44,075 nt of DNA from positions 68,522 to 112,596 of the forward strand of contig JAEEOM010000076.1 in assembly GCA_016284265.1 (NCBI GenBank), in the 5' to 3' direction. A program made the translations under genes and the position numbers. Below, piece by piece: positions 1 to 8,025 of the stretch; the first letter of the stretch is position 1; each line of letters opens with the position of its first letter. The notes under the pieces are model-generated. The model ran no database searches and was not told where the DNA came from. It saw only the letters and a program-made list of their open reading frames with translations. The stretch comes from Bacteroidales bacterium (GTDB taxonomy: Bacteria; Bacteroidota; Bacteroidia; Bacteroidales; UBA932).

Positions 1-1
1 C

Positions 2-1327
2 AATCTGAAGCTGCCCCTGGGTGGCACGCAACTGGAGATTCAGGCGGGAGCCCGCATGGGAACGGTGCTGGCTTCCGGCGTGGAAACGGGCGCGTTCTTC
101 GGTGTGGAGCCCCGCGTCAATGGGCGTTATGTCGTAGTCAAACGCTCTTCCGGCCTTCGGGAACTGGTGCTCCGCGGTGGCTGGGGTATCACCCGCAAGA
201 TGCCGTCGATGATCTATCTTTATCCGGAACCGGCGTTCAAAGACATGGTGTCGTTCTATTACAATGACTTTGACGCCTCCGGTAAAGGCTTGGCCGTCGT
301 GACGACGAAGCGGGAGGAGACGGACAATCCCGTCCTCCGCCTGCAGCGCAGCCGCAATGTCGAGGCGGGCCTGGAATTCGAGACCGACGCCGTCAACGGA
401 TCGCTGGTCTGGTTCGACGAGAAAATGACCGACGGTTACGGCTTCGCCACCGAATACGTACCGATGACCTATGCCCGCTATGGGTATACCTGGCAGAATG
501 GTGTGCCTGTGCAGCAGGTCCTGCCTTCGGGTGCCGACGTGACCTGGCGTATCGGCGGGGTAGCCGCCGACGGGCGTTCTCTGCCTGCTGTCACAGACAC
601 GACGTTCATGGCGCTATCCCGGCCCGTCAATAACGTGGACATGGATAAGTGGGGCGTGGAATTCACACTCGACGTGGCCAAGATTCCGGCACTGGAAACT
701 TCCATCAACATCAGCGGTGCCTATATGCAGGTGACCACACGCAATACGGGCTATGTGCACCGGCTGTATGCGGGATCCGCAAATGGACGCACCTTCCCGT
801 ATGTGGGTATTTACGGCGGCTCCTCGACGACCTCGAACGGTTCGGTGAAAGAGCGCTTTAATACGAATGTGCGTTTCATCACGCATATTCCGCGGCTGGC
901 GATGGTCGTGACCCTGTCCGCGCAAATGGTCTTCTTCGAATCCACGCGGAACCTCTGCCGTTTCGACGGAGAAGACCGGGCTTATTTCAGCGAAACAGCG
1001 GGTACCTGGTGTGTCGATCCGCGCTATATCCTGGACCGCGCAGGCCGGATGTTCCCTTTTACAGCTGAGATGGCGCGTGATCCGCAGTACCGTAACCTCA
1101 TCCTGACCACCAATACGGAAACCTTCTATGTGCGGCAGGTCTATCCGTTCTACGGCATGCTGAATCTCCGTCTGTCGAAAGAGATCGGGCGCATGGCGAC
1201 CGTCTCCTTCTATGCCAACAACTTCTTGAATCTCCGTGGCCGGGTCCGCAACTCGGTCACACATTATCCGAACGACCGGAATACACCGTTGTATTTCGGT
1301 GCGGAAGTCAAACTTTCCATCCGCTGA
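2..1327 (+). CDS. TonB-dependent receptor, C-terminal beta-barrel part (5'-truncated by window)
   Basis: Frame 2 is open from the window start (NLKLPLGGTQLEIQAGARMGTV...), so ATG 56 is probably internal; barrel-like strands and terminal ...LYFGAEVKLSIR; followed closely by DUF4876-like and DUF6850-like partners. Confidence 0.75.
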   Translation, partial: NLKLPLGGTQLEIQAGARMGTVLASGVETGAFFGVEPRVNGRYVVVKRSSGLRELVLRGGWGITRKMPSMIYLYPEPAFKDMVSFYYNDFDASGKGLAVVTTKREETDNPVLRLQRSRNVEAGLEFETDAVNGSLVWFDEKMTDGYGFATEYVPMTYARYGYTWQNGVPVQQVLPSGADVTWRIGGVAADGRSLPAVTDTTFMALSRPVNNVDMDKWGVEFTLDVAKIPALETSINISGAYMQVTTRNTGYVHRLYAGSANGRTFPYVGIYGGSSTTSNGSVKERFNTNVRFITHIPRLAMVVTLSAQMVFFESTRNLCRFDGEDRAYFSETAGTWCVDPRYILDRAGRMFPFTAEMARDPQYRNLILTTNTETFYVRQVYPFYGMLNLRLSKEIGRMATVSFYANNFLNLRGRVRNSVTHYPNDRNTPLYFGAEVKLSIR

Positions 1328-1333
1328 TCCGCC

Positions 1334-2500
1334 ATGAAACGCTTGCTTTTCCTTCTTTGTCTGGCTCTGCCGCTGCTTCCGGCCTGTTTCCGGGAGATTC
1401 CCAGCGTGGGCGTCGTGACGGTGCAGCTTCGGCTAGACGGGGAACCGTCCGTGCCGGTCGATTTGACCGAACTGGAAGTGCGGTTGCAGAACAAGAGCGC
1501 TGAGTTCTCCTATACGGTGCATCCCGACGCCGACGGCCGGGCGGTCTTCGAAGTGCAACCCGGCAAATATGACGTAGTGGCCTCCGCCTGGTTCCCTGCC
1601 ACCCGCGTGGCGGTCAACGGGGCCAGCGGGGAGTTCCTGCTGACCGATGCGGTCATGGTCGAGATTCCGCTCCACGTGGCCGTCCCCAATCCGTTGATCA
1701 TCCGGGAGTTGTATTTTCATGGCTCGTCGACACTCGAAGGAGCCAATTACACAAAAGATACCTACATTGAGATCTACAACAACGCCGGCCCGGGCGGCCA
1801 GACGCAGTATCTCGATTCCCTCTGCCTGGCCGAAATCTTCCCGTATAACTCGACCACGGGCAACAATGCCTGGGCGGGACGCGACACCATCGCGATTGCC
1901 CAGATGTACTGGATGTTTCCGGGCGACGGGCACAGCTATCCGCTGGCGCCTGGCGAATCGGCCGTGGTCGCCTGTATCGCTGCGGTGGACCACAGCGGCC
2001 GTGCTACGTCCGGCCTGGCGTTGAACCGGGCCCATTTCGGCTGCTGGTCGGAAATCCTGCCGCGTCATGAAATCGCGGCGGGTGTCGTCCCGATGGTCCT
2101 GAACATGACGGGCCAGGGCAACGCCTGGGCGCTGTCGGTCACCAGTCCGGCCGTTGTGATCTTCCGGCCGTCGATCGGCGTAGCTGCCTGGCAGTCTCAG
2201 GCCGCCGTATGGGAGGACTTCGAACCCGGGAAATCTTCCGGCTCGAAATACTGGCACATCGACAAAGACTGGATCCTCGACGGTGTCGAGTGTGTGGATT
2301 CTCCTTCCTCGGCAATCAAGCGTCTGCCCGGGACGGTCGACGCATCTTATGTCTGGTTGCGGTCGGGTCATTACTCGGGCAAATGCGTTACGCGCAGGCT
2401 CGATTTTACGGAAGACGGCATCGACGTTTTCCAGGATACGAACAATTCGGATGCTGATTTCATTCCCGACAGCACCCCTTCCCCCCGGTTGAAGCCATGA
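1334..2500 (+). CDS. DUF4876-like lipoprotein
   Basis: Lipobox LLPAC; NPLIIRELYFHGSSTLEGANYTKDTYIEIYNN segment typical of the family; 6 bp after the receptor stop. Confidence 0.75.
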   Translation: MKRLLFLLCLALPLLPACFREIPSVGVVTVQLRLDGEPSVPVDLTELEVRLQNKSAEFSYTVHPDADGRAVFEVQPGKYDVVASAWFPATRVAVNGASGEFLLTDAVMVEIPLHVAVPNPLIIRELYFHGSSTLEGANYTKDTYIEIYNNAGPGGQTQYLDSLCLAEIFPYNSTTGNNAWAGRDTIAIAQMYWMFPGDGHSYPLAPGESAVVACIAAVDHSGRATSGLALNRAHFGCWSEILPRHEIAAGVVPMVLNMTGQGNAWALSVTSPAVVIFRPSIGVAAWQSQAAVWEDFEPGKSSGSKYWHIDKDWILDGVECVDSPSSAIKRLPGTVDASYVWLRSGHYSGKCVTRRLDFTEDGIDVFQDTNNSDADFIPDSTPSPRLKP

Positions 2501-3915
2501 AAACGCGCCTTGTCATCCTCTGTCTGCTGCTTGTCGTGACGGCGGGCGCCCAGGAACACAACATGGCGCGCCTGACGCAGTCGGATACGAGTTATGTCGA
2601 TGTTTCGATGGGACTGTCCGGAGAGACCGGCCGGTTGAAAGATGTGTATCAACCCGACAAACTGGTTGCGGGAACGCTGGATGCCCGTTCTCGGCGGAAG
2701 CTCGGCCGTGTGAATCTTTTCGGCCATTTCGGCTACGGTTATTCCTATGCAACGGGCAGTACCTGGCGGGGTTGGATCGATCCCTATGAAACGCCGTTCA
2801 TGCTGGCCGATTCGATTGCGGGCAACTTGTCGATGGAACGGTATCGGTTGCAGGCCGGTGCGGGTGTGCCGCTGGCCGGCGGCTGGTCGGCCGGCCTCGA
2901 CCTGGCCTACGATGTGGCGCTGATGGCCAAGCACAAGGATTTACGCAACAAGAACACGGGTATGACCTTCCGTGTGGCGCCCGGTATCTTCTGGCAGGGC
3001 AGTCATGTGGGCGTCGGCTTGGATGCCGGATACGAATATGGCACCGAAAAGGTGGAGTATCTGCAGGTTTCTGAAAACCTGGAACATGTGCTGTTCGACC
3101 TTTATGGTGTCTGGCTGTATCGCGCCAGCGGATTCGGGAGTGCGGAGACGCGCCGGCTCAAGACAAGCGGCCGCGTGTTCGCCGATTTCCAGTTGGGTTT
3201 CCAATGGGGTGAAACGTCGGTCCACAACAATTTCCGGGGTGAATTCGGCCGGAATGCCCAGACGGAGACAGGCTACAACAACCTCCGTCACGGCGATGTC
3301 CGCTCTCTGGCCTGGAGCGACGAACTCTCGGTAGAAATCGGCGACAGTCACCAAATTGAGCTTTCCGGCGAATTTTCCACGATGCAGGGCTTCCGGCCGT
3401 TGCAGCAGCAGGAACTCGATCCCGATTCCCGCATCCGCATCTGGGTGACGTACGGAGATCCCGTGTTCTGCTATTATCGCCGGACCCATCGGGAACAGTT
3501 TGAGTATACATATCTGTCTGCGCAGGATTGGGAGCTGGTGCTGGGCGTGGAAAATGAGGGCATGATGCACGCATATACCGAGTATCCGCGGCGTTTTGCG
3601 CAGCAATTCTCTTCGGTGACGCCGTACCTGGGCGGGAAGATTCCCGTTGGCAAGGCAGGCTCTTTGACCGCCCGGATCGGCTATGCCCATACATACGGGA
3701 CTGAAAACGACGTCTCTGAATGGCAGTTGGCTGAACCGTTGCTGGAGCAATGGGATTATTGGGACGGAGATTCGGTCTTGGCTGGGATCGCCGCAGCGTG
3801 GCGCAAGGACCGGATGTACGTCCAGGCTCGCTATAACATTGTAATTTCCGCCTCTGCCGCTGATAATGACGGCACGCGTCAAGTCGCCGGCCTGACCGTC
3901 GGTTTTATCTTTTAA
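2497..3915 (+). CDS. DUF6850-like outer-membrane beta-barrel protein
   Basis: Signal peptide ...VVTAGAQ; alternating aromatic/Gly strands; ATGA overlap with the upstream gene; neighbour of the DUF4876-like gene. Confidence 0.65.
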   Translation: MKTRLVILCLLLVVTAGAQEHNMARLTQSDTSYVDVSMGLSGETGRLKDVYQPDKLVAGTLDARSRRKLGRVNLFGHFGYGYSYATGSTWRGWIDPYETPFMLADSIAGNLSMERYRLQAGAGVPLAGGWSAGLDLAYDVALMAKHKDLRNKNTGMTFRVAPGIFWQGSHVGVGLDAGYEYGTEKVEYLQVSENLEHVLFDLYGVWLYRASGFGSAETRRLKTSGRVFADFQLGFQWGETSVHNNFRGEFGRNAQTETGYNNLRHGDVRSLAWSDELSVEIGDSHQIELSGEFSTMQGFRPLQQQELDPDSRIRIWVTYGDPVFCYYRRTHREQFEYTYLSAQDWELVLGVENEGMMHAYTEYPRRFAQQFSSVTPYLGGKIPVGKAGSLTARIGYAHTYGTENDVSEWQLAEPLLEQWDYWDGDSVLAGIAAAWRKDRMYVQARYNIVISASAADNDGTRQVAGLTVGFIF

Positions 3916-3920
3916 CCGTT

Positions 3921-5888
3921 ATGAAAAAGTTTCTGTTCGCAGCCATGCTGCTGCTCTGTGCTTCCGGCGCATACGCCGACGAAGGCATGTGGATGATCAA
4001 TACGATCGACCGGGTCCTTGAAAAAAAGATGAAGGCTGGCGGCCTGAAGCTCGACGGCCGGATGATTTACGATGAAGAAAAGGAAAGCCTTTCCGACGCC
4101 GTGGTGGCGCTGGCTTTCAGCTGCACAGGCAGCATGATATCGGACGACGGTCTGATGATTACCAACCACCATTGCGCCTACAGCGACATCCACGCACTCA
4201 GCACGATGGACCACAACTACCTCGAAGACGGTTTCTGGGCAATGACCCGCGAAGAAGAACTTCCCGTCAAAGGGCAGGCAATCTATTTTCTCAAAAAGAT
4301 CTTCGACGTGACAGGAGAGGTGCAGCGGCTGCGCGACTCTCTCGACGTAGCCACCCGTCCGATGGCGATGCGCCGGGTTTACAAGCTGATCGAAGACAAG
4401 TACGCGGTTCTCTATCAAGGGCAGGGAGAGCTTATCTGTTCATCGTATTACAACGGGAACCGCTATTATATGGCGCTTTATCAGGTGTATCGCGACGTGC
4501 GCCTGGTCGCCGCTCCGCCGGTGTGCCTGGCTTCTTTCGGCGGCGATACCGACAATTGGGAGTGGCCTCAGCACAAGGGCGATTTTGCCATTTACCGCAT
4601 CTATACCGCACCTGACGGCTCTCCGGCCGAGTATGCGCCCGGCAACGTGCCGATGCATCCGAAGAAGATCCTGAAGATTGCGCAGAATGGTGTGCGTGAC
4701 GGCGATTTTGCGATGGTCATCGGCTATCCGGGCCGGACCAACCGTTATGCTTCTTCCTATGCCGTCGAGGAGATCCTGCATATCCAGAATCCCATTCAGG
4801 CACAGTTCCGCATGGACCAGATGAAGATTCTGGAGAAGTGGATGAACGAAGAGGCGGACGTACGGCTCAAATATGCCGACAAGTATTTCGGCCTGAGCAA
4901 CGTGCAGGAGATCCGCGAAGGCGAGATTTACTGTTACAACCGTTTCGATGTGGTGGAAGCCAAGCGTGCCGGAGAGCAGCGGCTCCAGAAATGGTTGGGC
5001 GATTCGGACCTCATCTATCAGCTGGGCCGCAAATACGAAGACGTCGCGGCCATTAATCAGCAGATCGTCTATTTTCAGGAAACGATGGTTCGCGGCACGA
5101 ATCTGCACCGTTACGCGAATGCGCTCTCACGCGGCGACACGGTCCTGGCGGCCAAAGAACTGGCGAAACTCGACATGCGGGTGGAGCGCGACCTGCTGCG
5201 CTACAGCCTCCGCCAGTTCTACAAGTATGTGCACCGGGAATACTGGGGCGATTACCTGACGCAAGTCTATGACCGTACCGGCGGCAATGTCGATGCGGTG
5301 CTGAACGACGTCTTCGACGGACATATCCGTGACGCGCTCATCTCCTGCAAGATCGGACCTTTCAACGAAAAGCGCGACAAGATCGAGGCCGGTGTGAGCA
5401 AGAATCAGCTGGAACGGGATTACAAAGATGCGGTGTACCGGATGAAGCTGGCCGGGAACCAGCCCATGTATCCCGACGCAAACTCCACCATGCGTTTGAC
5501 CTACGGGAAAGTCTGTCCGCTTTCCCCGCGCGATGCGGTGACGCTGGCCTCCCTGACCACGACCGCCGGCATTCTGGAGAAGTATAATCCTGACGATTAT
5601 GATTTCTCCCTGAAGCCCGAGGTACGGGATCTGTTGGAGAAACATCCGGGCATTCCGGTGAATTTCTTGACGGACAATGATATCACCGGTGGAAATTCCG
5701 GATCTCCGGTGCTCAATGCCCGGGGCGAACTGATTGGACTGGCTTTTGACGGCAATAAGGAATCCCTGGCCGGCGACACATATTATGTCGAAGCCATGAA
5801 CCGCTGCATCTGTGTCGATATCCGCTACGTTCTTTGGATTCTCCGCGAATACGCGCACGCCGACAATCTGCTGGCAGAAATCCTCTGA
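3921..5888 (+). CDS. S46 family dipeptidyl-peptidase (DPP7/DPP11 family)
   Basis: TNHHCAY (His), DTDNWEWPQHKGDFAIYRIY (Asp), GGNSGSPVLNARGELIGLAFDGN (Ser) signatures; signal peptide. Confidence 0.93.
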   Translation: MKKFLFAAMLLLCASGAYADEGMWMINTIDRVLEKKMKAGGLKLDGRMIYDEEKESLSDAVVALAFSCTGSMISDDGLMITNHHCAYSDIHALSTMDHNYLEDGFWAMTREEELPVKGQAIYFLKKIFDVTGEVQRLRDSLDVATRPMAMRRVYKLIEDKYAVLYQGQGELICSSYYNGNRYYMALYQVYRDVRLVAAPPVCLASFGGDTDNWEWPQHKGDFAIYRIYTAPDGSPAEYAPGNVPMHPKKILKIAQNGVRDGDFAMVIGYPGRTNRYASSYAVEEILHIQNPIQAQFRMDQMKILEKWMNEEADVRLKYADKYFGLSNVQEIREGEIYCYNRFDVVEAKRAGEQRLQKWLGDSDLIYQLGRKYEDVAAINQQIVYFQETMVRGTNLHRYANALSRGDTVLAAKELAKLDMRVERDLLRYSLRQFYKYVHREYWGDYLTQVYDRTGGNVDAVLNDVFDGHIRDALISCKIGPFNEKRDKIEAGVSKNQLERDYKDAVYRMKLAGNQPMYPDANSTMRLTYGKVCPLSPRDAVTLASLTTTAGILEKYNPDDYDFSLKPEVRDLLEKHPGIPVNFLTDNDITGGNSGSPVLNARGELIGLAFDGNKESLAGDTYYVEAMNRCICVDIRYVLWILREYAHADNLLAEIL

Positions 5889-5909
5889 CAGCTGTATCCC
5901 GGACAAGTG

Positions 5910-6665
5910 TCAGCCGCCGGCGAAAGCCAGCGTGGCACAGTTCACACGGAAACCGGCCTGGAGGAGCGGATCGGCGGAAGCCGCGAGGGTGGAGCCGGTG
6001 GTGAGGACGTCGTCAATCAAAAGCAAGTGGCGGATGCCGGCTTTTTGGAGCCGGGCTGTACTGACCGGCTGTAGCTGGAAGGCGCCTTGCACATTTTTCG
6101 TTTTGGCGTCACCGCGAAGACGGGTTTGCGTCCGGGTGTAACGGCAACGTTGGAGTAGCGTGGTTTCCAGCGGCAGGTCCATCGCCGACGCGACGCCCCG
6201 GGCGATCTCTTCTGCCTGGTTGTAGCCGCGCTTCCAGCGGCGCAGGGGATGAAGGGGGACCGGCACAACGGCCTGGCAGCGGCTGAACATCCGGCTGCCG
6301 GCCAACTGGGTTCCCAGTAGCCGGCCCATCCGATATCCAAGCTGACACCGGCCGCTGTATTTGATTGCATAGAGTATTTTCCGGTAGTCGCTTTCCGACC
6401 CGAAAAACAGGAGCGCGGCTACCCCTTCCACTTCGAACCGGCGCGCCAGCCGCTCAAATGCTGCATTCTGTCCGATTTCCCATTGATAGGTCAGAGGAAT
6501 CCCCGATAGACAATCTGCGCAGAGGTCCTGCTCTTCAATTGACAGAAACCGACCGCATACGACACACCGCCGTGGAAAGAAGAGTTCCCGCAGCCCCAGG
6601 ATGCCCGAAAGAAAAGGATTGGAAAAGCCCTTGCACATATCGCCCGCCTCAAATAACCCTCGCAA
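5910..6665 (-). CDS. comF: ComF family protein (Zn-ribbon + phosphoribosyltransferase-like)
   Basis: CVVCGRFL...LCADC cysteine pairs; PVPLHPLRRWKRGYNQAEEIARG; LLIDDVLTTGSTL PRPP loop. Start may instead be Met at 6638. Confidence 0.88.
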   Translation of the reverse strand: MRGLFEAGDMCKGFSNPFLSGILGLRELFFPRRCVVCGRFLSIEEQDLCADCLSGIPLTYQWEIGQNAAFERLARRFEVEGVAALLFFGSESDYRKILYAIKYSGRCQLGYRMGRLLGTQLAGSRMFSRCQAVVPVPLHPLRRWKRGYNQAEEIARGVASAMDLPLETTLLQRCRYTRTQTRLRGDAKTKNVQGAFQLQPVSTARLQKAGIRHLLLIDDVLTTGSTLAASADPLLQAGFRVNCATLAFAGG

Positions 6666-6681
6666 GTTAAAAATAAATGGC

Positions 6682-6689
6682 TACTTTTG
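6682..6689 (+). promoter_or_regulatory. Bacteroidetes -7 box TACTTTTG, 7 nt before ATG 6697
   Basis: Matches TAnnTTTG. Confidence 0.65.
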
Positions 6690-6696
6690 CAAGTGT

Positions 6697-7140
6697 ATGA
6701 TCGACCAGCGGATATTGGATTTTATCGGGGAGCACCATGTGCTGACCGTGGCGTGCGCCTCGAAGGAAGGAGACCTGTGGTGTGCCAATGCTTTTTATGT
6801 CTTTGACGAGCAGGAAGAAGGGTTCATTATCACTTCGGAGGAGAAAACGCACCATGCGCAATTGTTCCTGGAAAATCCGGAGGTGACGGGTTCCGTCGTG
6901 CTGGAAACGGAGGAGATCGGGAAAATCCGTGGCCTGCAATTCACCGGAACGGTGCGGCGCTGCGACGGTGGTCTTTTTGACCGCTGCCGCCTGAAATACC
7001 TGCGTCGTTTCCCGTATGCCGTGTTCAAGGGCGGGGACGTATGGCTGATTACGCTCGACCGGGCGAAATATACCGACAACCGGCTGGGCTTCGGCAAGAA
7101 GCTCTTGTGGGAACGAGATACCCAGTCAAGCCAGGCATGA
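6697..7140 (+). CDS. Pyridoxamine 5'-phosphate oxidase-like / YhbP-like protein
   Basis: HHVLTVACASKEGDLWCANAFYVFDE...LGFGKKLLWER; start set at the MIDQR Met downstream of the -7 box. Confidence 0.75.
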   Translation: MIDQRILDFIGEHHVLTVACASKEGDLWCANAFYVFDEQEEGFIITSEEKTHHAQLFLENPEVTGSVVLETEEIGKIRGLQFTGTVRRCDGGLFDRCRLKYLRRFPYAVFKGGDVWLITLDRAKYTDNRLGFGKKLLWERDTQSSQA

Positions 7141-7141
7141 C
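7115..7141 (-). repeat. Dispersed 27-bp hairpin repeat, copy A (gagatacccagtcaagccaggcatgac on +)
   Basis: 22/27 identical to copy B; contains the stop codon of the PNPOx-like gene. Confidence 0.6.
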
Positions 7142-7212
7142 GAAAGGTGACAAATAACGGCCGATGAGGGCAGAACTGCGAGTGGCGCCCGGGATATTAT
7201 GCAAATTATTGC

Positions 7213-7220
7213 TATCTTTG
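7213..7220 (+). promoter_or_regulatory. -7 box TATCTTTG, 7 nt before ATG 7228 (cdaA)
   Basis: Matches TAnnTTTG. Confidence 0.7.
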
Positions 7221-7227
7221 TTCGATA

Positions 7228-8007
7228 ATGTTCGATTTCATCGATATCACTTTCATCGACGTGCTGGACATCCTGATGGTCGGCCTGCTTATTTATTGGC
7301 TGATCCGGGTGGTCCGCGGGACGTCGGCGGTCAGCATTTTCCTGGGAATCCTGCTGCTTTATGTAATCTGGATCGCTTCGCGGGCACTGGGCATGAAGTT
7401 GCTCTCTTTCATTCTGGGACAAGTGCTGGGCGTGGGCGTGGTGGCGCTGCTGGTCATCTTCCAACCGGAGATCCGGCGCTTCCTGCTGCGCATCAGTTCC
7501 AGTACGACGGCCGCTCAGAAAGGCGTGTTCAACAAGTTGTTCCGACATGCCCGCCCGGGCGGGATGGCGACGCGTGAACTTGAGGAGTTGACGGCCGCCT
7601 GCCGTAAGATGGCGGAGACAAAGACCGGCGCCCTGATCGTGCTCCGGCACGGATCGGCACTGGGTGATATCCTCGACACAGGCGATGAAGTTGACGCCCG
7701 CATCAACCGGCGTCTGATCGAAAATATCTTCTTCAAGAATTCTCCGCTCCACGACGGGGCGATGATTCTGTCGGAAGACCGGATCCTGGCGGCCCGTTGC
7801 ACGCTGCCGATTACCCAGCGGCAGGATATTCCGGCCCATTACGGGATGCGGCATCGTGCAGCCCTCGGCATTGCGGAAGTCTCGGACGCTTCGGTGATCG
7901 TGGTTTCAGAAGAAACGGGGAACATCTCATTCGTGCAGGAAAACCAGATCCGCACGATGAGCAGCATCACGGAACTCCGTCTGGCCATCGAGAAATCCTA
8001 TCAATAA
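7228..8007 (+). CDS. cdaA: Diadenylate cyclase (membrane-anchored DAC domain)
   Basis: N-terminal TM segments; LVIFQPEIRRFLLRI; NSPLHDGAMI and GMRHRAALGI DAC motifs. Confidence 0.92.
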   Translation: MFDFIDITFIDVLDILMVGLLIYWLIRVVRGTSAVSIFLGILLLYVIWIASRALGMKLLSFILGQVLGVGVVALLVIFQPEIRRFLLRISSSTTAAQKGVFNKLFRHARPGGMATRELEELTAACRKMAETKTGALIVLRHGSALGDILDTGDEVDARINRRLIENIFFKNSPLHDGAMILSEDRILAARCTLPITQRQDIPAHYGMRHRAALGIAEVSDASVIVVSEETGNISFVQENQIRTMSSITELRLAIEKSYQ

Positions 8008-8025
8008 TCACGGAGGAACCGGCGC

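Noticed and set aside
7548-7569. Palindrome cccgcccgggcggg in cdaA
   Set aside because: GC-rich coding sequence for RHARPGG; does not match the dispersed repeat.
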